Source: Microbacterium helvum
GTDB lineage: Bacteria > Actinomycetota > Actinomycetes > Actinomycetales > Microbacteriaceae
Assembly: GCF_014779795.1 (NCBI RefSeq)
Contig: NZ_JACXZS010000008.1
Coordinates: 62,001-126,000 of the forward strand
Reading direction: 5' to 3'
Length of the DNA stretch: 64,000 nt
Each line of letters starts with the position of its first letter. The stretch's first letter is position 1. Below are positions 17,118 through 25,730 of the stretch, piece by piece. Under the pieces are notes generated by a model, which made no database searches, had not been told where the DNA came from, and saw nothing but the letters and a program-made list of their open reading frames with translations. Position numbers and translations under genes: made by a program.

Positions 17118-17972
17118 TCACCCGGCGATGAGGGACGGGTCGGGATCGGGCCACTTCTCGATGCCCTGCACCACCCAGAACGCGAAGAACAGCACGAGCG
17201 CCGCGATCTCGACGATGAGCACGATAGGGACGCCCGCCGCCCCCGTCTGCGGCAGCAGGATCGCATAGGCCACGAGCAGCACGATCAGGCCTGCCGCGAT
17301 GGCGATGTAGAGCGCGCGGAAGACCGGCGTCGGCTGCGGGCCACTCCGCGGAAAGGCGCTGCGCACCGCCGCGGCCGCGAACAGCGCGAAGAACGCGGTG
17401 GTCGCGATGAAGTGCGCGTGCTGAAGGAAGAGGTCGTGGGCGAGGGCCCACGTCAGCCCGACCGTGGCGAGCACGACGACCGTGATGAGCAACGACGGCC
17501 ACACCGCCGCGAGCGACACCTGACGCAGCAGGGCGAGCAGCAGCGCCACCAGCACCGCCAGCCCGCCGAGGACGAGGTACACGGTGACGCCGTTCGCGGC
17601 GTCCGCCTCGAACGCGGCAGGGAAGCACCGCGTCTCGCCGGGGCATTCCACGACGACACCGGGCACCGAGCCCGGCGCGAGCGTGGTCGGCACGAGCGCG
17701 ATGAGCGGGGCGAACAGTGCGGCGGCGTCGAGCAGCGCTCGCTCGAGTCCGCGCCCCGAGAGGGCGAACAGAGCGAGGGATGCCGCCACCAGGGCGCCGA
17801 CGAACACATCGCGCGCGGGCGTGTAGAAGTAGTCGCTGATCGAGGTGAGCCAGCCGTACGTCGCGGCGGCCTGCGCGACGGCGACGAAGATCGCCACGAC
17901 GGTGCCCGCGACGCCGATGCGCAGGTACCGGTAGGTGCGCTCGGGCGATGTGGAGACGGCGATGTGCGACAT
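17118..17972 (-). CDS. Polytopic membrane protein of unknown function
   Basis: 284 residues with six to seven hydrophobic helices, an early TYGWLTSISDYFYTPARDVFVGALV motif and an extracellular loop with two cysteines (VECPGETRCFP) that could form a disulfide. The ISDYFYTPARDVFVG phrase recurs in uncharacterised actinobacterial membrane proteins, as I recall. ATG 17972 is preferred: a TATCGT -10 lies exactly 7 nt before it, implying a leaderless mRNA. A GTG nine bases upstream, at 17981, is the alternative start. Function unknown. Confidence 0.65.
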   Translation of the reverse strand: MSHIAVSTSPERTYRYLRIGVAGTVVAIFVAVAQAAATYGWLTSISDYFYTPARDVFVGALVAASLALFALSGRGLERALLDAAALFAPLIALVPTTLAPGSVPGVVVECPGETRCFPAAFEADAANGVTVYLVLGGLAVLVALLLALLRQVSLAAVWPSLLITVVVLATVGLTWALAHDLFLQHAHFIATTAFFALFAAAAVRSAFPRSGPQPTPVFRALYIAIAAGLIVLLVAYAILLPQTGAAGVPIVLIVEIAALVLFFAFWVVQGIEKWPDPDPSLIAG

Positions 17973-18021
17973 GGCGGTCACGATAGCGCCGGGCGCCGAC
18001 GCGGAGCGGGGGATGCCGCCG

Positions 18022-18384
18022 TCAGGAGCCGAAGTAGGCCCGCGCGTCGCGCGTGTAGAGCAGGATCAGACCGATGATCGGAAGGAGCGCGCCCCACAGC
18101 ACCGTCCAGAAGCTCTCACCCGAGAAGAGGCCGATCGCCTCGAGGATGATCGTGACCGTGAAGACGATGGCCGCGACCGTGCGGGCGGTCGGGCGGCCGC
18201 GCCAGAGGCCGACGCCGACGGCGAGCGTGATGATCCCGACGATGAGGCTCAGCCAGCCGAGGATCGCGGGCCACGTGATGAACAGGCCCGCGATGATCGC
18301 GAAGATCGATCCGATGATCTGAAAGAAGCCCGACAGCCAGGCGATGATCGCGACGATGGTGACGCCGAGGGGGCGGTTGGGCAT
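18022..18384 (-). CDS. Small four-helix membrane protein (DUF7144-like)
   Basis: 120 residues: basic start (MPNRPLGVT), then four hydrophobic segments with short loops (IVAIIAWLSGFFQIIGSIFAIIAGL; ILGWLSLIVGIITLAVGVGLW; TVAAIVFTVTIILEAIGLF; LWGALLPIIGLILLYTRD). Length and layout fit the small DUF7144-type actinobacterial membrane proteins; the role is unknown. AAGGAG lies 7 nt before the ATG, which supports the start. It is transcribed away from rplM. Confidence 0.65.
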   Translation of the reverse strand: MPNRPLGVTIVAIIAWLSGFFQIIGSIFAIIAGLFITWPAILGWLSLIVGIITLAVGVGLWRGRPTARTVAAIVFTVTIILEAIGLFSGESFWTVLWGALLPIIGLILLYTRDARAYFGS

Positions 18385-18473
18385 GCGCTACTCCTTCGCT
18401 CGGCCGTCGCGGTCCGGACGGTCTCGCGTCCACCGTAGCGAGGAACGCGCGCATAGTGCGTGAGGCAGGGCAT

Positions 18474-18515
18474 TTGGCCGAAGCCTCCCGCGTGTCGTAC
18501 TATTGATCTTTGGTG
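18474..18515 (+). promoter_or_regulatory. rplM-rpsI promoter (-35 TTGGCC, 18 bp, -10 TACTAT)
   Basis: TTGGCC (18474-18479), spacer 18 nt, TACTAT (18498-18503), followed by TGATCTTTGGTG. It shares with the infA promoter the GCCGA-GCCTC block and the exact string TTGATCTTTGGTG, with 26 nt between them in both cases. Confidence 0.75.
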
Positions 18516-18645
18516 TCCGGCTCAGCTGACCCGGCATCACGAACGTGAGCCCTCCACTGGCGTGTTCGTCTCTCTTCGAGAGACCGAACCACCCCGGAGT
18601 GGGATTCACGAACCTCTCCGTTCGAATCAAGAAAGCAGCACTACT
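18516..18645 (+). promoter_or_regulatory. Long structured rplM leader
   Basis: About 130 nt of untranslated leader with small hairpins: CGAAC...GTTCG near 18540-18572, TCTCTCTTCGAGAGA near 18571-18586 and a CACCCCGGAGTGGG stem. It may hold an L13/S9 feedback site; no match to a known leader family could be tested. Confidence 0.35.
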
Positions 18646-19092
18646 GTGACGCGCACTTACACCCCCAAGGCTGGCGAAGCCCAGCGCGAGTGGCTGGTCA
18701 TCGACGCGACCGACGTCGTCCTCGGCCGTCTCGCCTCGCACGCCGCCGCCCTCCTCCGCGGCAAGCACAAGCCGACCTTCGCCCCCCACGTCGACCAGGG
18801 CGACTTCGTCATCATCATCAACGCCGACAAGGTCGCGCTGACCGGCCAGAAGCTCCAGCAGAAGAAGGCCTACCGTCACTCGGGCTACCCGGGCGGCCTC
18901 AAGGCTGTCACCTACGCCGAGCTCCTCGAGAAGAACCCCGTGCGTGCGGTCGAGAAGGCCGTCCGCGGCATGCTCCCGAAGAACACCCTCGGCGCGAACC
19001 AGCTGTCGAAGCTGAAGGTCTACGCGGGCGCCGAGCACCCGCACGCGGCCCAGAAGCCCACCGCGTACGTTTTCGACCAGGTCGCCCAGTAA
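18646..19092 (+). CDS. rplM: 50S ribosomal protein L13
   Basis: 148 residues with the full uL13 core: [54 protein letters not shown], then RHSGYPGG and [32 protein letters not shown]13 is an early 50S assembly protein. GTG 18646 gives the usual short N-terminus [11 protein letters not shown], with GAAAGCAG upstream. rpsI follows after 25 nt, the universal pair. Confidence 0.98.
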   Translation: MTRTYTPKAGEAQREWLVIDATDVVLGRLASHAAALLRGKHKPTFAPHVDQGDFVIIINADKVALTGQKLQQKKAYRHSGYPGGLKAVTYAELLEKNPVRAVEKAVRGMLPKNTLGANQLSKLKVYAGAEHPHAAQKPTAYVFDQVAQ

Positions 19093-19117
19093 GCGCCGCA
19101 CAGAACAGGACACACTG

Positions 19118-19594
19118 ATGGCGAACATCGAAGAAACCCCCACCAGCTACTCCACCGAGACCGCGGTCGACGAGACCGTCGTCGCGGCCGAGCGCCCCGT
19201 GCTCTCGGTCTCGGGCTCGGCCGTAGGTCGTCGCAAGCAGGCCATCGCCCGCGTGCGCGTCATCCCCGGCTCCGGCACGATCACGGTCAACGGCCGCGCG
19301 TTCGAGGACTACTTCCCGAACAAGCTCCACCAGCAGCTGATCACCGACCCCTTCACGGTGCTGAACCTCAACGGCGCGTACGACGTCATCGTCCGCATCT
19401 CGGGTGGTGGCCCCTCGGGCCAGGCCGGCGCGCTGCGCCTGGGCATCGCCCGTGCGCTGAACGAGATCGACGTCGAGAACAACCGCCCGACCCTCAAGAA
19501 GGCCGGCTTCCTCTCGCGCGACGCCCGCGTCATCGAGCGCAAGAAGGCCGGTCTCAAGAAGGCCCGCAAGGCGCCGCAGTACTCGAAGCGCTGA
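19118..19594 (+). CDS. rpsI: 30S ribosomal protein S9
   Basis: 158 residues. The first 30 or so are a non-conserved acidic extension ([25 protein letters not shown]), as in many actinobacteria. The uS9 domain follows ([32 protein letters not shown]...[19 protein letters not shown]) and ends in the conserved basic tail [12 protein letters not shown], whose last Arg reaches P-site tRNA. It follows rplM directly; glmM starts 16 nt later, so rplM-rpsI-glmM is likely one operon. Confidence 0.98.
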   Translation: MANIEETPTSYSTETAVDETVVAAERPVLSVSGSAVGRRKQAIARVRVIPGSGTITVNGRAFEDYFPNKLHQQLITDPFTVLNLNGAYDVIVRISGGGPSGQAGALRLGIARALNEIDVENNRPTLKKAGFLSRDARVIERKKAGLKKARKAPQYSKR

Positions 19595-19610
19595 TCGGCT
19601 TCACCTCCGC

Positions 19611-20969
19611 ATGCCGATCTTTGGCACGGATGGCGTGAGGGGGCTGGCCAACGGCCCCCTCACTGCCGATCTCGCACTGTCCCTGGCCCAGGCGACCGCT
19701 GTCGTCCTGGGCCAGGGCCGTTCTGCCGAGGCACGTCGCGCCGCCGGCAAGCGTCTCACCGCCGTCGTCGCGCGCGATCCGCGCGTGTCGGGCGAGTTCC
19801 TGTCCGCCGCGGTCGAGGCCGGTCTCGCCTCGTCCGGCGTCGACGTCTTCGACGCCGGCGTGCTGCCCACTCCCGCTGCGGCGTTCCTGATCGCCGACAT
19901 CGACGCCGACTTCGGCGTGATGGTGTCGGCATCCCACAATCCCGCTCCCGACAACGGCATCAAGATCTTCGCGCGAGGCGGGGTGAAGCTGCCCGACGTC
20001 GTCGAGGAGCGCATCGAGTCCGCCATGGCGGGCGACAAGCTCCTGCCGACGGGTGCCGCGGTCGGACGCATCCGCCGCTTCGCGGACGCCGAGGACCGCT
20101 ACGTCGTGCACCTGCTCGGCTCGCTGCCGCATCGGCTGGACGGCCTCCACGTCGTGATCGACTGCGCGCACGGCGCGGCATCCGGCGTGTCTCCTGAGAC
20201 CTTCCGCGACGCGGGCGCCCGGGTCACCGTCATCGGCGCCGATCCTGACGGTCTCAACATCAACGACGGCGTGGGCTCGACGCACCTCGACGTGCTCGCT
20301 CGCGCGGTGGTGGATGCCGGCGCCGACGTGGGCATCGCGCACGACGGCGATGCCGACCGGTGCCTCGCGATCGATGCCGACGGCAAGGTCGTCGACGGCG
20401 ACCAGATCATGGCGATCCTCGCCGTGTCGATGAAGTCCCGCGGCCGGCTGAAGGACGACACGCTCGTCGCGACCGTCATGAGCAACCTCGGTCTGCACCG
20501 CGCCATGACCGCCCATGGCATCCACGTCGAGACGACCGCCGTCGGCGACCGGTACGTGCTCGAGCGCATGAACGAGGGCGGCTTCTCGCTCGGCGGCGAG
20601 CAGTCCGGTCACGTCATCATGAGCGACTACGCGACGACCGGTGACGGGCTGCTGACCGGCCTGCACCTCGTGGCCGAGATGGCGCGCACGGGCAAGTCGC
20701 TGAGCGAGCTCGCCTCGATCATGACCGTGTATCCGCAGGTGCTCGTGAACGTGAAGGGCGTGGACCGCACGCTCGCCGGAACTGACGAGGTGGTTCAGGA
20801 TGCCGTCGCCCGCGCCACCGCGGCGCTCGGCGTCTCGGGCCGGGTGCTGCTGCGCCCGTCGGGCACCGAGCAGCTCGTGCGCGTGATGGTCGAGGCCGCC
20901 TCCGAAGACGAGGCTCGGCGGCACGCCGACGAGCTCGCCGACGTGGTGCGCGACCGCCTGGCGCTGTAG
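19611..20969 (+). CDS. glmM: Phosphoglucosamine mutase
   Basis: 452 residues, full length. Converts glucosamine-6-phosphate to glucosamine-1-phosphate on the way to UDP-GlcNAc. Motifs: FGTDGVRG at the N-terminus, active-site phosphoserine S108 in SASHNP, metal-binding DGDADRC, sugar-binding GGEQSGH and phosphate-binding [12 protein letters not shown]. GlmS, the preceding step of the pathway, is encoded 19 kb downstream in this window. rpsI-glmM adjacency is the usual actinobacterial order. Confidence 0.98.
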   Translation: MPIFGTDGVRGLANGPLTADLALSLAQATAVVLGQGRSAEARRAAGKRLTAVVARDPRVSGEFLSAAVEAGLASSGVDVFDAGVLPTPAAAFLIADIDADFGVMVSASHNPAPDNGIKIFARGGVKLPDVVEERIESAMAGDKLLPTGAAVGRIRRFADAEDRYVVHLLGSLPHRLDGLHVVIDCAHGAASGVSPETFRDAGARVTVIGADPDGLNINDGVGSTHLDVLARAVVDAGADVGIAHDGDADRCLAIDADGKVVDGDQIMAILAVSMKSRGRLKDDTLVATVMSNLGLHRAMTAHGIHVETTAVGDRYVLERMNEGGFSLGGEQSGHVIMSDYATTGDGLLTGLHLVAEMARTGKSLSELASIMTVYPQVLVNVKGVDRTLAGTDEVVQDAVARATAALGVSGRVLLRPSGTEQLVRVMVEAASEDEARRHADELADVVRDRLAL

Positions 20970-21001
20970 CTCCCGCGACAGCGCACCATCGCATCTCGAA
21001 T

Positions 21002-21047
21002 GGGCCCGTCTTGTCGCCTCCAGACGCGGAGGTGACAAGACCGGCCC
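21002..21047. terminator. 20-bp imperfect hairpin after glmM
   Basis: Arms 21002-21021 and 21028-21047 (core GTCTTGTC/GACAAGAC) with two mismatches and a six-base loop. It looks like a single-hairpin member of the locus-private palindrome family serving as a terminator. The 20970-21159 gap holds no gene. Confidence 0.6.
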
Positions 21048-21159
21048 CTTCTGCGTCGTGAGGTGTGCACCGAGGGCGCCGTCGGCCTTTGTCACGGCCC
21101 TCCTGCCTGCGGCCGCGGGCGGGCACGGGCTAGCCTGAGGGCATCCGAGAGGAGTCATC

Positions 21160-21999
21160 GTGGGTGAAGCGATCGTCGTCGGAATCACGGATGCCGCGGT
21201 CACGCGCCGAGCGGTCGACTGGGCCGCGCAGCGAGCGGCCGAGAGGCGCCAGCCGCTCGAGCTGCTCGCCGTCGTCGGCGGAGCGACCGGCGCGGTGGGC
21301 GAGGGAGCGATCGTCGAGGCCGCGCTGGCCGAGGCGCAGGCGCGGGCAGAGGGCGAGGCATCCCGCATCGCCGCAGGCGGAATCGAGGTGCGCACGCGGG
21401 TCGAACGCGGCAACCCGGTCTCGCGGCTGCTGGAAGCGTCCGAGAACGCCGCGCTGCTCGTCGTCGGCAGCGACTACCGCGGGCCCGGCTCGAAGGCGGC
21501 CCGCGGCGCCCACGGCCTGCGGATCGCGGCGGGCGCGCACTGCCCTGTCGTGGTGGTGCCCGACCTCGACACATCGGGACGCTCCGGGGTCGTGGTGGGG
21601 GTGGATGGATCGCCCGCCGGCGAGAAGGCCGTGGCCTTCGCGGCCGCCGAGGCCGATCGGCTGCGCGAGCCGCTCATCGCGGTGTCGGTGTGGACGCCGC
21701 TGGAGGTTCCGCGCAACATGGGCGTCTACCCCGTGGAGTACCTGGAGAACCTGGCGCGGCTGACCGAGGAGTCGCTCGGGATCTCGCTCGCCGGGCTGCG
21801 TTCGCAGTACCCCGACCTCACGATCGAGCCTCGCGTGGAACGTGGCTATCCATCGCAGATCATCAACGAGCTGGCCGCGCAGGCGCGGCTGGCCGTCGTG
21901 GGCTCGCACGGCCGCGGCGCGCTCGCCCGGTTCCTGCTCGGCTCGATCAGTCAGGAAGTGCTCGCGCGTCTCGCGACGGTCACGGCTGTGGTGCGCTGA
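21160..21999 (+). CDS. Universal stress protein, tandem Usp domains
   Basis: 279 residues, two Usp (Rossmann-like) domains. The second, about 145-279, has the ATP-binding loop VVGSHGRGALARFLLGSIS; the first has a degenerate version (VVGSDYRGPGSKAARG), so nucleotide binding is expected only in the C-terminal half. Tandem Usp proteins in actinobacteria are linked to dormancy, hypoxia and stress responses. GTG start with GAGAGGAG upstream; a TAGCCT -10 lies about 25 nt ahead. It stands alone between glmM and the sugar locus. Confidence 0.88.
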   Translation: MGEAIVVGITDAAVTRRAVDWAAQRAAERRQPLELLAVVGGATGAVGEGAIVEAALAEAQARAEGEASRIAAGGIEVRTRVERGNPVSRLLEASENAALLVVGSDYRGPGSKAARGAHGLRIAAGAHCPVVVVPDLDTSGRSGVVVGVDGSPAGEKAVAFAAAEADRLREPLIAVSVWTPLEVPRNMGVYPVEYLENLARLTEESLGISLAGLRSQYPDLTIEPRVERGYPSQIINELAAQARLAVVGSHGRGALARFLLGSISQEVLARLATVTAVVR

Positions 22000-22046
22000 G
22001 CGGCGGCGGGGCGCGGCACGACCCGGCCGCCGGCATCCGGGATACT

Positions 22047-22059
22047 GGATAGCGTTATC
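22047..22059 (+). promoter_or_regulatory. Candidate LacI-family operator before lacI gene (GGATAGCGTTATC)
   Basis: A near-palindrome around AGCGTT, 27 nt before the lacI start, overlapping a GATACT/TATCTG -10 region. It aligns base for base with GGCAAACGTTGTC (23188) and GGCAAACGTTATC (32942), which suggests autoregulation. Confidence 0.6.
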
Positions 22060-22085
22060 TGAACGCGCACGGCCGGGGGAGACGA

Positions 22086-23126
22086 ATGTCGAAGAGTGCA
22101 AAGCCCGCCACCCTCGCGGACGTCGCGCGCCTGGCGGGGGTGTCGGTGCCGGCGGCATCCCGAGCACTCAACGGCGGGGTGCGCGGCAAGCAGAGCGGGT
22201 CGCCCGAGCTGCGCAGCCGCGTCGAAGAGGCCGCGCGCACGCTGGGGTACTCGGTGAGTCCGGCCGCGCAGACCATCAAGGGCGGCCGCGCGAACACCGT
22301 CGCCTTCATCGTCGGCGACATCGACGACTTCGGTTCCGCCACGATGATCTCGGGCGTCATGCACGCCGCCGAAGAGCGCGGGGTCTCGGTCGCGGTTCGC
22401 ACGACGCGCGACGACTCGCTGCGCGAGCTCGAGCTGCTCACCCAGCTGCGCGGCGAACGCCACCTCGCCGTCGTGATGGCCACGAGCCGCACGACGGACG
22501 CGGCGCGCGAAGCCGCGGTCAAGGAACAGCTCGTCGTGCTGCGCGACCACGGCGCGCGGATCGTCGTGATCGGCGACAACGACCTCGGGTTCCCGACCGT
22601 GACGGTCGACAACCGTCATGCCGCGAGGCTGCTGGCCGAAGGGCTGGCGGATGCCGGCAAGCGGCGTTTCGCGATCGTCTCGGGGCCATCGGGCGAGGTG
22701 ACCGCGCTGGAGCGCGTCGGCGGGTTCGTCGAGGGGCTCGCGGCGCGCGGCATCACGGTGGACGAACAGGACGTGGTGCACACCGACTTCTCGCGCGACG
22801 GCGGATACCGCGCCGTCGAGCAGCTGCGGGACCGGCTGGGGGAGTTCGACGTCATCGCCGCGATGAGCGATGCGATGGCCGTGGGCGTGATCGCCCGCCT
22901 TCGCGAGCTCGGGGTCTCGACGCCGGATGACATCGAGGTCACGGGGTTCGACCACGTGCCGATGCTCGGCGACGTGCTGCCCGGCTTCAGCACCGTCGAG
23001 GTCCCGCTGGAGCGGTTCGGTGGCGCGGCGCTGGAGCTCGCGCTGGACGACGGCGACGACCTCGAGGCGACCATCGCGCTCACCGCGACGCCGATCCTGC
23101 ACGGCGCCCCGCTCGCACGCGTGTAG
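22086..23126 (+). CDS. LacI-family transcriptional regulator of the sugar locus
   Basis: 346 residues. The N-terminal helix-turn-helix and hinge read TLADVARLAGVSVPAASRALNG...RSRVEEAARTLGYSVSPAAQTIKGG, typical of LacI/GalR. The rest is the periplasmic-binding-protein-like effector domain, including IEVTGFDHVPM and STVEVPLERFG. It should bind a sugar and release the operators found upstream of this gene, the ABC transporter and the polysaccharide lyase. It is immediately upstream of, and co-directional with, the transporter operon. The ATG at 22086 is preceded by GGGGGAGA. The effector is unknown, probably a galactose- or arabinose-containing oligosaccharide (inference). Confidence 0.9.
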   Translation: MSKSAKPATLADVARLAGVSVPAASRALNGGVRGKQSGSPELRSRVEEAARTLGYSVSPAAQTIKGGRANTVAFIVGDIDDFGSATMISGVMHAAEERGVSVAVRTTRDDSLRELELLTQLRGERHLAVVMATSRTTDAAREAAVKEQLVVLRDHGARIVVIGDNDLGFPTVTVDNRHAARLLAEGLADAGKRRFAIVSGPSGEVTALERVGGFVEGLAARGITVDEQDVVHTDFSRDGGYRAVEQLRDRLGEFDVIAAMSDAMAVGVIARLRELGVSTPDDIEVTGFDHVPMLGDVLPGFSTVEVPLERFGGAALELALDDGDDLEATIALTATPILHGAPLARV

Positions 23127-23162
23127 GCGGCATCCACTCGTCCTCCGCCTTGCGCGCAGAGA

Positions 23163-23178
23163 TGGAAAGCGCTTTACA
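23163..23178 (+). promoter_or_regulatory. Second LacI-type palindrome (AAAGCGCTTT)
   Basis: TGGAAAGCGCTTTACA contains a perfect 10-bp palindrome at 23166-23175, the form bound by CcpA/GalR-type LacI proteins. It is 96 nt upstream of the binding-protein gene and may be for a different, perhaps global, LacI-family regulator. Confidence 0.55.
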
Positions 23179-23186
23179 GAAATGAG

Positions 23187-23202
23187 TGGCAAACGTTGTC
23201 CA
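23187..23202 (+). promoter_or_regulatory. LacI-family operator before the sugar ABC operon (TGGCAAACGTTGTCCA)
   Basis: A 16-bp near-palindrome just upstream of a TACTCT -10 (23211-23216), in the core promoter. Shares GGCAAACGTT(G/A)TCC with the site at 32942. Confidence 0.7.
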
Positions 23203-23258
23203 CTTTGGGGTACTCTCTCCGAGACGGAAACGATCCGGCACGAATCAAGGGAGATCAC

Positions 23259-24632
23259 ATGCACGACGCAACGACGCGGGCAGGGGTGCGCGCCCGTCTG
23301 GGCCGCCGCTCGCCCTGGGTCGTCGGGGCAGCGGGAATCGCTGTCGCGGCACTGGCGCTCACCGGCTGCAGCGGCAGCCCTTCGGGCTCCGACGGCGACT
23401 CGGCCGCGAAAGAGAAGACGACGATCCGCTTCCTGTACGCCACCGGCGACGACACCTGGAACTCGGTGGTCGACGCCGTGGTCAAGGCCTTCAACGAGCA
23501 GAGCGACACGACGACCGTGCAGCTCGACCCGCTTCCTGCCGGCAGCGACTACGCGACGGCCCTGAAGACGATGGATGCCACGGGCAACTGGCCCGCCGTC
23601 GTCGACATGCGCGACACCCTCACCTACGTGAACGCCGGCAAGTTGGCGCCGATCCCCGACTCGGTGACCGAGCTCATCCAGCCCGAGGCCTTCGGCACCG
23701 CCGAGGACGGCAACGTCTACACCGTCCCGTACAGCGCGCTGAACGGCGAGATCGGCCTGAACATCGTCTACAACAAGGACTACTTCAAGGACAACGACCT
23801 CGAGGTTCCCGAGACGTACGACGACTTCCTCGATCTGCTCGCCGACATCAAGGCGAACGGCGACGCCCCGCTGGCGACCGCCGCCGCCGAGGTCTGGCCG
23901 AGCGACCAGCTGTGGAAGCCGCTGGCCGCGCCCTACTTCGCGCAGTACGGCGACGAGGGCGGATTCTGGACCGCCGCCCAGAACGGCGATGCCAGCATCG
24001 AGGATCTGCGCGAACCGCTCCAGGAACTGCTCGACATCACGAACGACTACGTGCTCGAGGGCTGGCAGTCCACCGCCGACGCGCAGACGACGACCCTGCT
24101 CGTGAACGACATGGCCGTCATGGCGACCTCGTCGGCCGGCATCGGGCGTCTCAACGACATCAACAAGGTCGACCCGGACTTCAACGCGGGCCTGTTCATC
24201 ATTCCCGCCGAGGACGGCACGATCAACGTGCTGAAGAACGCCGTCAACGGCGACACCGCCGGCGGTCTCGCGATCTCGGCGCAAGCCGCCGAGGACGAGG
24301 ACGAGTACGCGTCGGCGACCGAGTTCCTCGAGTACTTCTACCAAGTCGACACCGCGAACCTGATGGAGTCCGAGGGGTGGCTCGCGCCCAACATCGTCGC
24401 CTCGGACGAGATCGAGCGCAACACCTCGATCCCCGGCTCGAAGGACTACTTCGCGCTGCTGGAGAACCCGAACCTGCAGTGGTACGAGAACGTCTCGGAT
24501 CTCTCGACCTTCAGCGCCTTCAACACCTTCTTCCGCCAGGCGCGCATCGAGATGCAGGACGGCCAGTCGTCGATCGACGACACCATCGCCAAGGTGCAGG
24601 CCGAGTTCGACAAGACGGTCGCCGCAGGCTGA
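23259..24632 (+). CDS. Sugar ABC transporter substrate-binding lipoprotein
   Basis: 457 residues, family 1 extracellular solute-binding protein. A basic start and hydrophobic core lead to the lipobox LALTGC with lipidated C37, then a Ser/Gly/Asp linker. The mature domain has typical features (TTIRFLYATGDDTWNSVVDAVVKAFNEQSD; Trp-rich ligand cleft). It would capture an oligosaccharide outside the membrane and hand it to the two permeases encoded next. ATG 23259 was preferred over an ATG 63 nt upstream because AAGGGA sits 5 nt ahead and the signal peptide then has normal length. A stem-loop follows the gene before the permeases. Confidence 0.92.
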   Translation: MHDATTRAGVRARLGRRSPWVVGAAGIAVAALALTGCSGSPSGSDGDSAAKEKTTIRFLYATGDDTWNSVVDAVVKAFNEQSDTTTVQLDPLPAGSDYATALKTMDATGNWPAVVDMRDTLTYVNAGKLAPIPDSVTELIQPEAFGTAEDGNVYTVPYSALNGEIGLNIVYNKDYFKDNDLEVPETYDDFLDLLADIKANGDAPLATAAAEVWPSDQLWKPLAAPYFAQYGDEGGFWTAAQNGDASIEDLREPLQELLDITNDYVLEGWQSTADAQTTTLLVNDMAVMATSSAGIGRLNDINKVDPDFNAGLFIIPAEDGTINVLKNAVNGDTAGGLAISAQAAEDEDEYASATEFLEYFYQVDTANLMESEGWLAPNIVASDEIERNTSIPGSKDYFALLENPNLQWYENVSDLSTFSAFNTFFRQARIEMQDGQSSIDDTIAKVQAEFDKTVAAG

Positions 24633-24641
24633 CATGCGTGA

Positions 24642-24673
24642 CGCGGTGCCCGGACGCTGATCCGGGCACCGCG
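24642..24673 (+). promoter_or_regulatory. Intra-operon stem-loop after the binding-protein gene
   Basis: Perfect 13-bp stem CGCGGTGCCCGGA (24642-24654) / complement (24661-24673), loop CGCTGA, in the only sizeable gap of the transporter operon. It likely stabilises or partly terminates the mRNA so that more binding protein than permease is made. Confidence 0.65.
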
Positions 24674-24695
24674 GAGCGGAGGCGAGGAGGTCTCC

Positions 24696-25730
24696 ATGAC
24701 AGATCAGAGTGCCCTGCAGGGGCAGACCCAGGTGGTCGGCGCCGCCGTCCGGCTCACGGGCGGGGGTCCGCTCGACGGCGCGCCGGAGGGCGTGCCCGAC
24801 GACGTCGCGTTCGTGCCCTCAGGGCCGGAGTCCCACAATCGCCGTACGCGCCGGTTCCGCTCGGCGCGCTGGGTGATGCTCGGCTTCATCGCGCCGGCGC
24901 TGGTGATCTACCTGCTCATGGTGATCGTGCCGTCGCTCCAGTCGCTGCAGCTGAGCTTCACGAACTGGGACGGCATCAGCCCCGGCTACGACTACGTGGG
25001 CGTGCGCAACTACGAAGAGATCCTCACGAGCGGTCGCTTCTGGAACGCGGTGAAGAACACCCTCATCCTGGGTCTCGGGTCCGCGGTGATCATCAACGCC
25101 ATCTCGCTCGGCGTCGCTCTCATGCTCGACAAGGTCGGCCGCTGGCAGGGCCTGTTCCGCACCGCGGTGTACCTGCCGTCGCTCGTGAGCGCCTTCATCC
25201 TCGCGACGGTGTGGAAGTACCTCCTCAACTACAACTTCGGCGCGGTGAACACGTTCCTGCGCGATGTCGGATTCCCGGACTGGGCCCGGGACTGGCTGGG
25301 CGACAGCTCGATCGTCGTCGGCGTCATCCTGTTCATCACGTGCTTCACGCTCGGCGGCAACACGACGCTCATCTACCTCGCCAACCTGCAGTCCGTGCCG
25401 CAGGAGCTCATCGAGGCGGCCCGCATCGACGGCGCGAACAGCCGTCAGGTGTTCCGGCACGTCACGTGGCCGATGCTCGCCGGCGCGGTCACGGTCAACA
25501 TGACGCTGGCGATGATCGCCGGCTGGACCATCTTCGACCAGGTCATGGTGCTCACCTCGGGCGGCCCCGGGTTCGTCAGCGAGACCATGGCGTTCTTCAT
25601 CTACAAGGTCGGCTTCGGCGAGTACCGCGCCGGCTTCGGCAGCGCGGCCGCCATCGTGCTGTTCCTCGTGGTGATCGTCAGCACCGTCGCGGCGAACGCC
25701 TACATGCGCAAGAGGGAGATCCAGGCATGA
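24696..25730 (+). CDS. Sugar ABC transporter permease (MalF/UgpA type)
   Basis: 344 residues: about 55 residues of cytoplasmic N-terminal extension, then six membrane helices. The EAA loop that contacts the ATPase reads EAARIDGANSRQVFRHVTWPML. It pairs with the following gene to form the channel for sugar import. GAGGAGG lies 7 nt before the ATG. The next gene overlaps by 4 nt (ATGA). No ATP-binding subunit is encoded nearby, so a shared MsiK-type ATPase from elsewhere is expected, as in many actinobacterial sugar transporters. Confidence 0.93.
   Translation: MTDQSALQGQTQVVGAAVRLTGGGPLDGAPEGVPDDVAFVPSGPESHNRRTRRFRSARWVMLGFIAPALVIYLLMVIVPSLQSLQLSFTNWDGISPGYDYVGVRNYEEILTSGRFWNAVKNTLILGLGSAVIINAISLGVALMLDKVGRWQGLFRTAVYLPSLVSAFILATVWKYLLNYNFGAVNTFLRDVGFPDWARDWLGDSSIVVGVILFITCFTLGGNTTLIYLANLQSVPQELIEAARIDGANSRQVFRHVTWPMLAGAVTVNMTLAMIAGWTIFDQVMVLTSGGPGFVSETMAFFIYKVGFGEYRAGFGSAAAIVLFLVVIVSTVAANAYMRKREIQA

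Noticed and set aside
23196..23258. Upstream ATG for the binding lipoprotein
   Set aside because: Would put the start inside the operator/promoter region and give an overlong signal peptide; ATG 23259 has a good ribosome binding site.
23186..25726. A giant ABC permease fused to an 850-residue N-terminal extension
   Set aside because: The upstream part is an out-of-frame reading of the binding-protein and first-permease genes; the real start is ATG 25727 in an ATGA overlap.
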